DNA of 64,000 nt from Stappia stellulata DSM 5886. GTDB lineage: Bacteria > Pseudomonadota > Alphaproteobacteria > Rhizobiales > Stappiaceae. The stretch spans positions 308,843 through 372,842 of the forward strand of contig NZ_KE384082.1 in NCBI RefSeq assembly GCF_000423705.1. Reading direction: 5' to 3'. Shown here in pieces: positions 9,971 to 19,892 of the stretch. The translations under genes and the position numbers were made by a program. The notes under the pieces were generated by a model that saw only the letters and a program-made list of their open reading frames with translations, made no database searches and had not been told where the DNA came from. Every line of letters starts with the position of its first letter. Positions within the stretch are counted from its first letter, which is position 1.

Positions 9971-12900
9971 CTATTCGGCTCCGTCGTCCTCGACGGGAAA
10001 TTCGCGCTTGAGCGCCTCGACGAGCGGCCCCATCCGGGTGCCGAGCGACCCCTTGATCATGATCACGTCACCGGGGCGCACATCCTCCATAAGCAGCGGG
10101 CGCAGGCTCGCCGCTTCTTCGGAATAAGCGCCGCGCAAGTGCTTCGGCAAGAGGGTCCAGAGTTCGTGCATTCGCGCGCCGACGCAATAGACGAGATCCG
10201 CGTCGCTTTCCGTGACCGGTCCGAGCAGGTCGGCATGCAGGCGTCCTTCCGCCTCGCCGAGCTCGAGCATGTCGCCGAGCACAGCGATGCGCCGGCCGGG
10301 CCGCGAAATCGGCGTCTCCTTCAAAAGGGAGAGCGCCGCCCGCACGGAGGCCGGATTGGCATTGTAGCTTTCATCGATCACCGTCGCCTGCCCCTCCGGC
10401 AAGCGCAGGCTCACCTGCGCGCCGCGCCCCTTGGGGGCACGAAAGCCCGCAAGCGCGAGGCCCGCGAGCGCGAGGTCGCCGCCGAGTTCCGACACCGCCG
10501 CAAGCACCGCAAGGCTGTTGGTCACCAGATGCAGGCCCGGCGCGCCCACCTTGAAGGTGATCGGCTGGTCGAAAATCTGCCCGGAGATGGAGCTGCAGGC
10601 GACCTGCGCGGAGACCTTTTCGGCCTGCGCGTCGGCGGGCCCGTCGCGCCCGAAGGTGGCGATGCGCCTGACGCCGGCGCTCTTGGCCAAAAAGGTCAGC
10701 AGGTCGATCTGATCGTTGTCACGGTTGAGCAGCACCAGCCCGCCCGGCTCGAGCCCGAGAAAGATCTCGCCCTTGGCCTGCGCGATCCGCTCGACCGAGC
10801 CGAAGAACTCCAGATGCACCGCCGCGACCGTGGTGATGACGGCAACATGCGGACGCACCATCTGCACGAGCGGCGTGATTTCGCCGGCGTGGTTCATCCC
10901 GATCTCGAAGACACCGAAGGCGGTGTCCGCCGGCATGCGCGCCAGCGTCAAGGGCACGCCCCAATGATTGTTGAAGGAGGCCACCGGCGCGTGGGTCTTG
11001 CCCGACGGGTCCAGCGCCAGCTTCAGCATGTCCTTGGTGCTGGTCTTGCCGACCGAGCCGGTGACCGCGACGATCCGCGCCCGGCTGCGCGCCCGTGACG
11101 CCCGCGCCAGATCGCGCAGCCCCTCCAGTGCGTCCTCGACAATCAGATAGCGCCCCGTCTTGGGCAGATCGGGACGGCGGGCCTCGGCCACGATCGCCAG
11201 CGCCGCGCCGGCCTCAAGGGCGGCGCCCGCGAAATCGTGACCGTCGAAACGTTCGCCGACAATCGCCAGAAACGCCTCTCCCGGCTCGATCGTGCGACTG
11301 TCGATGGAAAGACCGTGGATCCGCGTGTCGGCGTCCACGCCCTCGATGCGTCCGCCCGTGGCCGCGACCATTTCCTCCAGCGTCCACAAGGGGCGCGCGT
11401 CGTCGGGCTCGGGAAGCGGCTCGAACGACTGCGACACCGGCTCGGTCGCAGCCATTGCAGCCGCCGCCGCAGCGGCAGGGAGCACCGCATCCGCAATATC
11501 AAGCGGCGCGCCGGTCCGGTCTTCCGCGTCGGTCCGGTCTTCCAGGTCGGTCCGGTCTTCCGGGTCGGTCTGATCCTCCGCGTCGGTCTCGGTCGGCTGC
11601 GAAAGGGCGTCGACGTTCTCTTCGCGGAGTTCCGTTTCCTCCGCCTCGCCAGGCTCGCCCTCACCGATACCGGTCGCCAAGACATCGGGTTCGTCGACCT
11701 CGGTGTCGGTGCGGATGTCGGCCTCGGCTTCCACCTCGCCTGGCTCGCCCGCGTTTTCGTTGTCGTCTTCGCCATCCGCCGCCCGCGTATCGGAAACGCC
11801 CGCGTCCTCGCCATCGGCGAACAGGGCATCGTCTACGCTAGCGGCACTGACCGCGTCATCCGCATCGACTTCGCCGTCCGCTTCGCCGACGACGTCGGCG
11901 GCGGGCCCGGTATCGTCTTGCGGGACCGCGCCGGCATCGGCGAAGATCCCTTCGTCGGTCTGCCCGGGTTCCGCAGCTGCGGCGGGCACGTTGCCCTCGT
12001 TTCGGCCGATGTCGCCGCCGAGTTCATCGAAAAGAGCTGCCGCGAGTTCATCGTCCAGCGACGTGATGTTCGCGTCGAGGCCCTCTGCAGACGTCTCTTC
12101 CGCAGCCTTTTCCCCGACCGCAACCTCCCGGTGCTCCCGGGGTGCCTCGCCGGACAGCAGGGTTGCAAAGTCGAGCTCGAAATCTCCCCCCTCGTCCTCG
12201 GAGGCGGCGAACAGGTCGCTCTCCGCGATGGCGGCAAGGGCATCGCGCGCGACCGCATGATCGGAAAACGGAAGAACCTCGGTGCCGACGGTCTGCCCCG
12301 GCTCGTGTCCCTTGCCGGCGATACACAGCACGTCGCCTGCCTGCAACATGCCGACCGCGGCCTCGATGGCATCCCGCCGATCGCCGATTTCCAGCGCGCC
12401 GGGTGCGGCCTCGACGATTGCGGCGCGGATCGCGGCCGGATTCTCGCTGCGCGGATTGTCGTCGGTGACGATCACGACGTCCGCCTGACGCGCAGCGGCC
12501 GCCCCCATCAGGGACCGCTTGCCCGCATCGCGGTCGCCGCCGGCGCCGAAGACCACAATCAGCCGGCCCTTTGTAAAGGGACGCAGCGCGGCAAGCGCCG
12601 TGTCGAGCGCATCCGGCTTGTGGGCGTAGTCGACGAAGACCAGCGCGCCATCGTCGCTCTCGCCGACAAGTTCCAGCCGTCCCGGCGCACCTTCGAGATT
12701 TTCCAGCGCCTCCAGCGCCACATCGGTCTTGACGCCACCGGCAATCGCCAGGCCCGCCGCGATCAGCGCGTTGGAGACCTGGAACCTCCCGGCCAGCGGC
12801 AGCCGGATCTCGCGCGGCCCGGCGTCCGTCTCCAGGCTCAGGATCTGGACGAACCCGTCGTGACGAATGTCCCTGAGCGCGATGTCCGACCCGCCGTCGC

Positions 12901-13684
12901 CGACGGTGAAGAGCGGCAACCCGCGATCGCGCGCCACCGCCATCACCCGGTCGGCATAGGGCGCCTCCGGCTCCAGAACGACAGGGCGACCATCCGGAAG
13001 CAGCGTGTCGAACAGGCGCAGCTTGGCAGCGAGATAGTCTTCGACGCCCGCGTGATAATCGAGATGATCGCGCCCGAGATTGGTGAACCCCGCCGCCGCG
13101 AAGCGCACGCCGTCGAGCCGGCGCTGGTCGAGACCATGGCTGGAGGCTTCCAGGGCGGCATGGGTAATGCGGTCATGCGCGAGGCGCGCCAGGGTTTCGT
13201 GCAACGAGACCGGGTCGGGCGTCGTCAACCCGCCGTAATTCGCACCGGCGCTCGTCACCGTTCCGATGGTGCCGAGGCTTGCCGCCTTGTTGCCGGCGGC
13301 GGCAAAGATCTGCCGCGCAAAGACCGCAACCGACGTCTTGCCGCTGGTTCCGGTCACCGCGACAACCGTGTCGGGCTGACCGGCGTGGAACCGCGCGGCC
13401 ATCAGCGCCAGGGTACGGCGCGGATCGTCGCTGACGATGACGGGAAAGCCGTCGCCAAGGCTTGAAAGGGTTTCAGCCGGCACATCCGCGCCGACAAGCA
13501 CGGCGCCCGCTCCGGCGGTGCGTGCGTCTTCGATAAACCGGGTTCCGTCGCTCGTCGCGCCCTTCAGGGCAGCGAAGAGGTATCCGTGCGAGACCGTTCG
13601 GCTGTCGGCGGACAATCCGGCGATTTCGGTTTCGAACTCGGGTGCGGCGAGCACCTGTTCGCCGGCGAGGTCCTTGAGCAGCAT
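9971..13684 (-). CDS. murEF: Bifunctional MurE-MurF ligase with long acidic linker
   Basis: One uninterrupted 1237-residue frame carries two consecutive stem-peptide ligases. Residues 1-488 are MurE: P-loop TGTSGKTS at 111-118 and DDNPRSE near 409, the DNPR signature of enzymes that add meso-diaminopimelate. Residues 765-1237 are MurF, which adds D-Ala-D-Ala: P-loop TGSVGKTST at 875-883, [11 protein letters not shown] and [11 protein letters not shown]. Between them, about residues 489-764 are Asp/Glu/Ala/Gly-rich with few hydrophobics. They include four DxEDxT hexapeptides (701-724) and a poly-Ala run. I chose the ATG at 13682-13684 because it begins MLLKDLAG, the family N-terminus; no strong ribosome site is visible. 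It lies 82 bp after ftsI and 8 bp before mraY. Both active sites look intact. Confidence 0.96.
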   Translation of the reverse strand: MLLKDLAGEQVLAAPEFETEIAGLSADSRTVSHGYLFAALKGATSDGTRFIEDARTAGAGAVLVGADVPAETLSSLGDGFPVIVSDDPRRTLALMAARFHAGQPDTVVAVTGTSGKTSVAVFARQIFAAAGNKAASLGTIGTVTSAGANYGGLTTPDPVSLHETLARLAHDRITHAALEASSHGLDQRRLDGVRFAAAGFTNLGRDHLDYHAGVEDYLAAKLRLFDTLLPDGRPVVLEPEAPYADRVMAVARDRGLPLFTVGDGGSDIALRDIRHDGFVQILSLETDAGPREIRLPLAGRFQVSNALIAAGLAIAGGVKTDVALEALENLEGAPGRLELVGESDDGALVFVDYAHKPDALDTALAALRPFTKGRLIVVFGAGGDRDAGKRSLMGAAAARQADVVIVTDDNPRSENPAAIRAAIVEAAPGALEIGDRRDAIEAAVGMLQAGDVLCIAGKGHEPGQTVGTEVLPFSDHAVARDALAAIAESDLFAASEDEGGDFELDFATLLSGEAPREHREVAVGEKAAEETSAEGLDANITSLDDELAAALFDELGGDIGRNEGNVPAAAAEPGQTDEGIFADAGAVPQDDTGPAADVVGEADGEVDADDAVSAASVDDALFADGEDAGVSDTRAADGEDDNENAGEPGEVEAEADIRTDTEVDEPDVLATGIGEGEPGEAEETELREENVDALSQPTETDAEDQTDPEDRTDLEDRTDAEDRTGAPLDIADAVLPAAAAAAAMAATEPVSQSFEPLPEPDDARPLWTLEEMVAATGGRIEGVDADTRIHGLSIDSRTIEPGEAFLAIVGERFDGHDFAGAALEAGAALAIVAEARRPDLPKTGRYLIVEDALEGLRDLARASRARSRARIVAVTGSVGKTSTKDMLKLALDPSGKTHAPVASFNNHWGVPLTLARMPADTAFGVFEIGMNHAGEITPLVQMVRPHVAVITTVAAVHLEFFGSVERIAQAKGEIFLGLEPGGLVLLNRDNDQIDLLTFLAKSAGVRRIATFGRDGPADAQAEKVSAQVACSSISGQIFDQPITFKVGAPGLHLVTNSLAVLAAVSELGGDLALAGLALAGFRAPKGRGAQVSLRLPEGQATVIDESYNANPASVRAALSLLKETPISRPGRRIAVLGDMLELGEAEGRLHADLLGPVTESDADLVYCVGARMHELWTLLPKHLRGAYSEEAASLRPLLMEDVRPGDVIMIKGSLGTRMGPLVEALKREFPVEDDGAE
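11513..11584 (-). repeat. Four 18-bp tandem repeats in the murEF linker
   Basis: Four adjacent 18-bp units (starting at 11513, 11531, 11549 and 11567 on the plus strand) share the core GGTCCGGTCTTCC. The first three are nearly identical and the fourth is degenerate. In the coding frame they give the hexapeptides [18 protein letters not shown] and DAEDRT. Because the unit is a multiple of three, copy number can change without breaking the fusion. Confidence 0.9.
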
Positions 13685-13766
13685 TTTGTGCGCCAATATC
13701 TTGTGTGCGTCGTCATCGGGAGAAGACGCGAACCTTTGGTGCGACCCCGGTTCGCGACGGCTCCGG

Positions 13767-15482
13767 TCAGTAGGCGATTGAAACGGTCTCCGTTTTATCT
13801 CCGAATTTGGGCAAAACACCCAATGTGGGGGCAATGCGCCGAATAATCGCGGATGTCGTGGGCGCGGTGTTCAGGCCGGCGGTGGCGCCGACGCCCTCGC
13901 GCTCGGATTTGGGTTCGTCGAGCACGACCAGCACGACGTAGCGCGGATCGTCCATCGGAAAGGCGGACAGGAAGGAGTTGCGACGCTTGCCGTTCACATA
14001 GCGGCCGTTCTCGATCTTCTCCGCCGTACCGGTCTTGCCGCCGACCACATAACCGGGAACCTCGGCGCGACGGCCGGATCCTTTCAGCACGTTGAGACGG
14101 AACAGGTAGCGCATGATCTCGCTCGTCTTGGGATCGATCACCTGTTGGGCGAGCTTTCTCGCCTCCGCCTCGCTGCGCGGCGTGAACGTCGGGGGAATGA
14201 GCCGTCCGCCGTTGACAAGTGCGGCGGTTGCCACCGCCGTCTGCATCGGGGTGACGGAAATGCCGTGACCGAAGGAGATTGTCATCGCGGCAAGTTCGTT
14301 CCACTTCGGCGGCAGCAGCGGCGTCGCGACCTCCGGAAGCTCCGTCTCCATGCGCGTGGTCAGCCCGATGCGCTCCATGAAAGCCTGCTGCGTATCGACA
14401 CCCGCGGCCAGCATCATCTTCGCCGTTCCGATGTTGGACGAATAGATGAAGGTCTCCGCGACCGAGAGAATGCGGCGCTTTCCGTAAAAGTCGTTGATCG
14501 TGCGGCGGCCGACGCGCAAGGGACGCGTGGCGTCGAAACTGTCGTCCATCGTCACCTTGCCGCTGTCGAGCGCCATGGCGACGGTAAAGCCCTTGAACAC
14601 GGACCCCATCTCGAACACACCGCCGGTGGCACGGTTGAGGCGGTTCTTCTCCAGTGCCTGCGCCCGGTCGTTGGGATCGAAGTCGGGGAGCGACGACATG
14701 CCAACGACTTCGCCTGTGTGCACGTCGAGCACGATGCCGATGCCGGCGATTGCCCGGTAACGCTCCAGCGCTTTCGCCAGTTCGTCGCGCACCACGTGCT
14801 GGACCCGAAGATCCACGGAGAGGCTGACGCCCTCCATCGGACGGCGGTCGCTCGCGAACCCGAGTTCCTGGAGATCGCCGAGCCAGGCCTTGTCGACGGC
14901 AAGCTCCATCCCGGAGATGCCCTTGTTGTCGACATTGACCGAGCCGACGATGTGGCTTGCGGTCGGGCCGCCCGGATAAAAGCGGCTGTTTTCCTCCAGG
15001 AAACCGATGCCCGGAATGCCGAGATCGTGGAGCCTTGTGCGCTGGCGCGGTGTCAGTTCGCGCTTCAACCAGATGAAGCCGGCATTGCTGGCGAGCCGCC
15101 GGCGCACGGCGTCGGTTCCAAGGTCAGGCAGAACGCTGGCGATGCCTTCCAGTGCCTCGTCGACATCGATGATCTTGCGCGGCTCCGCATAGAGCGAGGC
15201 GGTCTTGATGTCGGTCGCTAGGATCTGGCCGTTGCGGTCGAGGAGATCCGGACGCGAGGCGGCAACACTGTCCTGGGCCGAGATGTAGGAGGCGGTCTCC
15301 GCCTCCTCGCTCATCCCGAGCATGATCAGCCGGCCGCCGATGGCGAGATAGACCAGCGCGAAAACGCCCATGGCCATATAGACGCGCGAACGCACGGCCC
15401 GCGTGGAGGGGCCGCGCGGCACATGCCGCTCGCCGACCGTACGGCGCTGGAGAAAGGAGACGGGCTGATCGTTCTTCGTCAT
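13767..15482 (-). CDS. ftsI: Peptidoglycan D,D-transpeptidase FtsI (PBP3)
   Basis: FtsI is the septal class B penicillin-binding protein that cross-links new peptidoglycan with FtsW. The 571 residues have a cytoplasmic tail and one membrane anchor at about 34-56. A PBP dimer domain beginning RPDLLDRNGQILATD follows, then the transpeptidase domain. The three catalytic motifs are visible: SVFK at 294-297, SSN at 348-350 and KTGT at 483-486. It lies 10 bp after ftsL and 82 bp before murEF, the longest gap inside the cluster. Confidence 0.97.
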   Translation of the reverse strand: MTKNDQPVSFLQRRTVGERHVPRGPSTRAVRSRVYMAMGVFALVYLAIGGRLIMLGMSEEAETASYISAQDSVAASRPDLLDRNGQILATDIKTASLYAEPRKIIDVDEALEGIASVLPDLGTDAVRRRLASNAGFIWLKRELTPRQRTRLHDLGIPGIGFLEENSRFYPGGPTASHIVGSVNVDNKGISGMELAVDKAWLGDLQELGFASDRRPMEGVSLSVDLRVQHVVRDELAKALERYRAIAGIGIVLDVHTGEVVGMSSLPDFDPNDRAQALEKNRLNRATGGVFEMGSVFKGFTVAMALDSGKVTMDDSFDATRPLRVGRRTINDFYGKRRILSVAETFIYSSNIGTAKMMLAAGVDTQQAFMERIGLTTRMETELPEVATPLLPPKWNELAAMTISFGHGISVTPMQTAVATAALVNGGRLIPPTFTPRSEAEARKLAQQVIDPKTSEIMRYLFRLNVLKGSGRRAEVPGYVVGGKTGTAEKIENGRYVNGKRRNSFLSAFPMDDPRYVVLVVLDEPKSEREGVGATAGLNTAPTTSAIIRRIAPTLGVLPKFGDKTETVSIAY

Positions 15483-15492
15483 CTCGGCTCCC

Positions 15493-15849
15493 CTATCTCA
15501 CCACCGGCTGCGCGCCGGCATAGCCGCCGAGCGACGACGGACCGCCGATCGGCTCGAGCTGCATCGGCTTGATCGGCACATCCTCGATGCGGGTGATCTG
15601 CTCGACCTCCAGCGGTTGAAGGTTAAGGTGGTCGTTGTAGCGTTCGACCAGTCGCTGCAGGCGGCCCGGATCGTTCAGCAGGCTCCATTCGGCACGCAGA
15701 AGCTTGAGCTGCTCGCGCTCCTCGTCGATGCGCTGCTGCAGATTGGCGACGCGCTCCGCCGCCCGCTCCGCATCGTGCTTCATGTCGTAGACGGTGGCCG
15801 CCGCGGCCAGCACGCCGATCACCAGAAAAACGTTCAAGTAGCGTGTCAT
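15493..15849 (-). CDS. ftsL: Cell division protein FtsL
   Basis: This 118-residue bitopic protein has an N-terminal membrane segment (MTRYLNVFLVIGVLAAAATVY). A coiled-coil-prone periplasmic region, about residues 24-55, follows with heptad-like leucines (RVANLQQRIDEEREQLKLLRAEW). Then comes the NDPGRLQRLVERY motif common in alphaproteobacterial FtsL. FtsL forms the FtsQLB subcomplex that activates FtsWI. I chose the ATG at 15849, 4 bp after the rsmH stop; upstream in-frame starts lie inside rsmH and encode non-conserved sequence. Low family conservation makes position part of the evidence. Confidence 0.92.
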   Translation of the reverse strand: MTRYLNVFLVIGVLAAAATVYDMKHDAERAAERVANLQQRIDEEREQLKLLRAEWSLLNDPGRLQRLVERYNDHLNLQPLEVEQITRIEDVPIKPMQLEPIGGPSSLGGYAGAQPVVR

Positions 15850-15853
15850 CGCT

Positions 15854-16894
15854 CTACCCTTCCGCCTGCTCGAGGGAGGCAAGGCGCGGAACGCCGAGAT
15901 TGTCCGGCATGTCGGTTCGTGCCGGCGCGTCGGTGCGCAAGCCCGCCCGCAAACGTGCCGAGCGCGCGCGCGGATTGTCGCGGACCTCGGTCTCGCCCGC
16001 CTCGCGCGCGCCCTTGAAGGCGAGCTCGAAGGTCGGCGGCGGCACGTCGGTTTCCGGCAGATGGCGCGATCCGCCGGCACGTGTCCTTGTGCGATCGGCC
16101 AGGAAGCGCTTGACGATCCGGTCCTCCAGGCTGTGGAAGGTCACGACGACCAGACGCCCGCCCGGAGCCAGGATCCGCTCGGCAGCCGCCAACGCATCGA
16201 CGATCTGCTCCAGCTCGCGGTTCACATACATGCGCAGCGCCTGGAAGGTGCGCGTCGCCGGGTGGATCTGCTTGCCCTTGAACGAGCGGCCGACGACTTT
16301 CTCGACGACCGCCGCCAGATCGGACGTACGCGCAAACGGCGCCTGCGCGCGACGGTCGCAGATGGCCCGCGACACCGCGGACGCGCGCTTTTCCTCGCCC
16401 AGAATGCCGATCACCCGGGTCAGGTCGCGCTGCGGCATCAAGTTGGCGACATCCGCAGCGGACAGCCCTTTTCGTTCCATGCGCATGTCGAGCGGACCGT
16501 CGTTGCGAAACGAAAACCCGCGCTCCGCCTGATCGAGCTGCATCGAGGAGACGCCAAGATCGAGCACCACCCCTTCCACGGCCGACAGGCCAAGGGCGCG
16601 CACATGCGCGTCAAGGTCGGAGAACCGCCCCTCGACCAGATCGAGACGGCCAGCCGACTGCGCGACGAGCGGCGCGCCGCCGGCAATCGCGTCGGGATCG
16701 CGGTCGATGGCGACAACCCTCGCACCGGTTTCCAGGATCGCGCGGGAATAGCCGCCGGCGCCGAAGGTGCCATCGACAATTGTGTCGCCGGGTCTTGCGG
16801 CGAGCGCGTCGAGCACTTCCGCCAGAAGCACCGGCACATGGGGCCGTTTCGGTGACGCTTCGGAACTGTCGGGTCGGGTCGCTGCGGCCATCAT
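15854..16894 (-). CDS. rsmH: 16S rRNA (cytosine1402-N4)-methyltransferase RsmH
   Basis: RsmH (MraW) methylates N4 of C1402 in the ribosomal P site using S-adenosylmethionine. The 346 residues include [13 protein letters not shown], the SAM loop [14 protein letters not shown] near 42-55 and AIDRDPDAI. Family signatures are [36 protein letters not shown] and [16 protein letters not shown]. Two tandem ATGs occur; the first, at 16892-16894, overlaps the mraZ stop as ATGA. The position after mraZ is the standard start of a dcw cluster. Confidence 0.96.
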   Translation of the reverse strand: MMAAATRPDSSEASPKRPHVPVLLAEVLDALAARPGDTIVDGTFGAGGYSRAILETGARVVAIDRDPDAIAGGAPLVAQSAGRLDLVEGRFSDLDAHVRALGLSAVEGVVLDLGVSSMQLDQAERGFSFRNDGPLDMRMERKGLSAADVANLMPQRDLTRVIGILGEEKRASAVSRAICDRRAQAPFARTSDLAAVVEKVVGRSFKGKQIHPATRTFQALRMYVNRELEQIVDALAAAERILAPGGRLVVVTFHSLEDRIVKRFLADRTRTRAGGSRHLPETDVPPPTFELAFKGAREAGETEVRDNPRARSARLRAGLRTDAPARTDMPDNLGVPRLASLEQAEG

Positions 16895-17352
16895 GCAGCC
16901 CCCGCCGCTTTTGCCGATTGCTGGGCCAGCACGTCCATGGCGCGCTTCATCGCGTCCGCGCGATGCGCCCGGAACCGCTCCGGCTCCCAGATCTGAAACT
17001 TGTACCCCTGCCCGACGAAGGTGACCTGAGTGTCGAGACAGGCATGGTGGCGCTGCTCCTCGCTGAGCATCACCCGACCGTCGCCATCGATCTTCAGGGT
17101 TTCGCTGGCGCCGTAGAAGGCCGTCGACAGGGCATCGTGATCCTCCGTCAGTGTGGCGACGCCAAGCAGACGCTTCTCGATCTGGGCAACGAGTTGATTT
17201 CCACCGGCATCGATTGCCGGATGATGCGGAGAGGGAAAGCAGTAGAGACCTTCGAAACCGTCGCGCACAAGCGCCTGACGAAAAGGCGCAGGAACGGAAA
17301 CGCGCCCCTTGGCGTCGAGCCGATTTGTGTAATGCGACACGAAGCCGGCCAT
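16891..17352 (-). CDS. mraZ: Transcriptional regulator MraZ
   Basis: MraZ is an AbrB-like DNA-binding protein that represses its own dcw operon in enterobacteria. The 153 residues hold two SpoVT/AbrB-type repeats: [22 protein letters not shown] near the N-terminus and [24 protein letters not shown] near residue 80, each with the characteristic DxxGR core. It is the first gene of the cluster and has an untranslated leader of about 160 bp. The upstream TGGG repeats (17520-17564) suggest the same autoregulation here. Confidence 0.95.
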   Translation of the reverse strand: MAGFVSHYTNRLDAKGRVSVPAPFRQALVRDGFEGLYCFPSPHHPAIDAGGNQLVAQIEKRLLGVATLTEDHDALSTAFYGASETLKIDGDGRVMLSEEQRHHACLDTQVTFVGQGYKFQIWEPERFRAHRADAMKRAMDVLAQQSAKAAGAA

Positions 17353-17519
17353 TCGATCTCTCGCCCCACGGCCGGACAGCTACTGCCCGGCTCCAGCCAA
17401 ACCCCCACTCACCGGACAAACGGATAACGCGCACCGCAGCGACCCCCGCTGCGGTCGGAACTCTTCCCTGATCCGTTGTTTGCCTTTGACCCGCCGCCTC
17501 ACGTCGAAACGGGATGATT

Positions 17520-17564
17520 TGGGATAGCATGGGACCTCATGGGCGTCAATGGAATCCGATGGTT
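17520..17564 (+). promoter_or_regulatory. MraZ-type operator: TGGGN repeats at 10-bp period
   Basis: Read on the plus strand, TGGGA (17520), TGGGA (17530) and TGGGC (17540) are followed in phase by two weaker copies, TGGAA (17550) and TGGTT (17560). In E. coli, MraZ binds TGGGN direct repeats separated by five bases. The period here is exactly the same, and the array covers the predicted mraZ promoter. The repeats read on the strand opposite to mraZ; I could not check whether this matches relatives. Confidence 0.7.
17521..17549 (-). promoter_or_regulatory. Predicted sigma70-type promoter of mraZ/dcw operon
   Basis: On the minus strand a -35 box TTGACG (plus coordinates 17544-17549) is followed after 17 bp by TATCCC (17521-17526). 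This would start transcription near 17513, about 160 bp upstream of the mraZ ATG. It lies within the MraZ-like repeats, which is the arrangement expected for repression by promoter occlusion. Predicted from sequence only. Confidence 0.6.
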
Positions 17565-17873
17565 TGACTCCCCTCCCCAAGGCGTATGGTGCGCCGTAAA
17601 ACAGTTATCCACGGTTAAGCTTAAGAATGAGTTGCGAAAAACAAAATGGCACGTGCGGCGCACAAATCCGCGATTCCGGACGCAAAATCCCAATGCTGCG
17701 GCGCACATCGCTCCACAGCTTCGCCACCGATGGTAAACGGACCGTTACCGGTTCCGCGCCGCCGACGCGCTGAAGCCCCCATCGGGCATGGATCGGCATG
17801 GGATGGTCTGGAGCGGGACGGCATGGGCGAGACGGCGGGACGCGCGCCGAAAAATGCTGGAAGCGGGGAAAAT

Positions 17874-18268
17874 GTCAGTCGGCCTCTAAGCCGGGTTCTG
17901 TATGGCGCGGCGCAAGCGCCGCACGCGACGACCATTCATCTGGGACGTTCGTTGCCGAACGCCTCACGCAACCTACCCGGGCGACTGGCCTGGAAACGGG
18001 CCGGAACCGCGAGGTTCCGCGTCGCCCCTATTCGGTTTTGCTCCCGGTGGGGTTTACCGTGCCGCTTCCGTTACCGGTCGCGCGGTGGGCTCTTACCCCA
18101 CCCTTTCACCCTTACCGGGGCCTGAGCCCCGGCGGTTTGCTTTCTGTGGCACTTTCCCTGGGGTTGCCCCCGCCGGGCGTTACCCGGCACCGTTTTTCCG
18201 TGGAGCCCGGACTTTCCTCCCCCGCGACGTTTCCGTGCTTGCGGGAGCGGCCGTCCAGCCGACTGACC
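17874..18268 (-). ncRNA. rnpB: RNase P RNA (type A)
   Basis: The minus strand carries bacterial RNase P RNA landmarks: GAGGAAAGTCCGGGCTCC near the 5' part, the ACAGAAA stretch, GGTAAGGGTGAAAGGGTG, and ACAGAACCCGGCTTA near the 3' end. The termini pair perfectly over 10 bp as helix P1 (GTCAGTCGGC with GCCGACTGAC), which sets the ends to within a few bases. RNase P RNA is the catalytic subunit that trims tRNA 5' leaders. Open frames predicted across it on the plus strand are spurious. Confidence 0.96.
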
Positions 18269-18274
18269 CGCGAC

Positions 18275-18302
18275 ACCTAAGCGTCGCCCGCGCCGCGGTC
18301 AA
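18275..18302 (-). promoter_or_regulatory. Predicted rnpB promoter
   Basis: On the minus strand TTGACC (18297-18302) is followed after 16 bp by TTAGGT (18275-18280). Transcription would start at about 18268, matching the 5' end deduced from helix P1. The promoter sits in the short gap after the MocR gene stop. Confidence 0.6.
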
Positions 18303-18328
18303 GCAACCCTTTCGTCCGACGGATCATT

Positions 18329-19783
18329 TCAACCGGACCGCTGCGCGTCGAGCGCCGCCGCCACCGCCGCGACGCAAGCGGCGGCATCGGCTTGCGTCGC
18401 CGATGCAAAGCCGATCACAAGGCCGCGCGCGTCTGCTTCCAGCGCATAGGCGGACAGGGCGGCCACACCGAACCCGCGCGCGTTCACCGCGTCCGCGAGG
18501 CGCCGGTCGTCGACGCCCCCAGCAAACCGGGCCGCCAGCTGGACGCCACCGACCGGATCCGCCACCTGAACCCGGTTGCCGAGCGCGGCCCGCAAGGCGC
18601 CGGCCAGAAAGCGACCCCGCGTGCGGTAGAGCGTCCTGATCCGCTTCAGATGGGCGCGGAAGAGCCCTCCGTCGATGAAATCGGCGAGCGCCGCCTGCGG
18701 GATCGCCCCGGCATAAAGGCCGGCGGCACGCTGCGCGGCGGCGAGCGGCGCGACCAGATGCGGCGGCACCACCATATAGGCGAGCCGCAGGCCCGGGATC
18801 ATGCTCTTGGCAAAGGTGCCGAGATAGATCGCCTCCGTCCCTTCGGCGAGCCCCTGCAAGGCGGCGACAGGACGGCCTTCGAACAGGAACTCGCTGTCGT
18901 AATCGTCCTCAAGCACGACCGCTCCGCTGCGCCTGGCCGTTTCCAGCAGCGCGAGCCGGCGCGGCAAGGGCATGCGCGCGCCCATCGGATACTGATGCGA
19001 CGGCGTCACGTAGATCAGGCGCGGCGGCATCGCCGGATCGGCCATCGCCGACACATCCGCGCCGTGTTCGTCGACCGGCATCGCCGCGATGCGCAATCCG
19101 GCGGTGGTAAAGGCCGCCCTGGCGCCGAGATAGCCGGGATCCTCCAGCCACACCGTGTCTCCGGGGTCGGCGAGACAGGTGGCAAGCAACGACAGGCCGG
19201 CCTGCGTCGAAGGCGTGATCAGGATGGTGTCGGAACGGGCCCGCACCCCGCGCTCCGCCGCAAGGTAGCGCGCCAGAACCTCTTTCAGGACAGTGAGCCC
19301 GGAAGGTTGATCGTAAAACAGGCCGGCGGAGGGGATCGTGCGCGCGGCCCGGCGCAGGCAGCGTCCCCAGGCATCGCGCGGAAAGCAATCGAGCGCCGGT
19401 GTGCCGGGTTCGAGCCGGCCGCCGGTGATCCTGCCGGTCGCCGCCCAGGGATTGGCTGCCGCACGTTGCCCGCGCTGCGACAGCGCGGATCTTTCCGGCG
19501 GCGGCCCGTCCCGCGCCTCTGTTGGCATCCGGGGAAGCGTCTCGGCGATGCGCGGGGCCGCCCCCGGGCGCACCGTCACGACCCCTTCGGCGACGAGCAG
19601 CTCATAGGCCGCCGTCACCGTGTTGCGCGACACCTCCAGCGCGCCCGCAAGCCTGCGGCTGGAGGGCAGCTTGCCGCCTGCCGGCAAACGCCCGTCGCCA
19701 ATTGCCGAACGCAAGCCCCGATAGATCTGCTCCGACAGCGGAACAGCGCTGTCACGCGACAGGGAAAGACCGGCGGTCTCCAT
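18329..19783 (-). CDS. MocR-type (GntR/aminotransferase) transcriptional regulator
   Basis: The 484 residues fuse an N-terminal GntR winged helix (about 12-80: LSEQIYRGLRSAIGDGRLPAGGKLPSSRRLAGALEVSRNTV) to a fold-type I aminotransferase domain. This is the MocR architecture. The PLP-lysine region is FAKSMIPGLRLAYM, and LEDDYDSEF is the usual PLP-ring aspartate motif. MocR proteins sense PLP or amino compounds; PdxR, the best known, controls vitamin B6 genes. The gene diverges from a PPOX-family/PaiB pair, a common arrangement that suggests it controls them. I chose the ATG at 19783, where homology begins. The exact ligand is not deducible. Confidence 0.9.
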   Translation of the reverse strand: METAGLSLSRDSAVPLSEQIYRGLRSAIGDGRLPAGGKLPSSRRLAGALEVSRNTVTAAYELLVAEGVVTVRPGAAPRIAETLPRMPTEARDGPPPERSALSQRGQRAAANPWAATGRITGGRLEPGTPALDCFPRDAWGRCLRRAARTIPSAGLFYDQPSGLTVLKEVLARYLAAERGVRARSDTILITPSTQAGLSLLATCLADPGDTVWLEDPGYLGARAAFTTAGLRIAAMPVDEHGADVSAMADPAMPPRLIYVTPSHQYPMGARMPLPRRLALLETARRSGAVVLEDDYDSEFLFEGRPVAALQGLAEGTEAIYLGTFAKSMIPGLRLAYMVVPPHLVAPLAAAQRAAGLYAGAIPQAALADFIDGGLFRAHLKRIRTLYRTRGRFLAGALRAALGNRVQVADPVGGVQLAARFAGGVDDRRLADAVNARGFGVAALSAYALEADARGLVIGFASATQADAAACVAAVAAALDAQRSG

Positions 19784-19790
19784 AACTGGA

Positions 19791-19821
19791 ACTTTCAAAA
19801 AATGAAAAGCGGCACTTTTCA
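19791..19821. promoter_or_regulatory. Candidate MocR operator repeats
   Basis: The 109-bp divergent gap contains ACTTTCA (19791), its near-inverted copy TGAAAAG (19803) and a direct copy ACTTTTCA (19814). MocR/PdxR proteins commonly bind paired direct or inverted repeats in such gaps. Assignment to this regulator is inferred from location. Confidence 0.5.
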
Positions 19822-19892
19822 GGAGCCACTTGCATGGCACATTCCGCCTGTCGAGGAAAAGGCCCAAGGCACACGAAATCAGGGACAGCATC

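Larger units (their letters stand above)
17353..17873. other. Intergenic region between mraZ and rnpB
   Basis: These 521 bp hold no convincing gene. The mraZ-proximal part (17353-17512) would be the transcribed leader of the dcw operon. The middle (17520-17564) holds the promoter and MraZ-like repeats described separately. At 17605-17613 there is one perfect match to the DnaA box TTATCCACG on the plus strand, without neighbours, so it may be chance. The rnpB-proximal part shows no clear terminator for rnpB. Confidence 0.7.

Noticed and set aside
17605-17613. Single DnaA box as a sign of a replication origin
   Set aside because: Only one perfect box was found, with no cluster, no AT-rich unwinding element and no dnaA, dnaN or parAB genes nearby.
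17902-18639. Open frames on plus across 17.8-18.6 kb
   Set aside because: They run through RNase P RNA read backwards and the 3' end of the MocR gene. The RNA's conserved helices explain the sequence.
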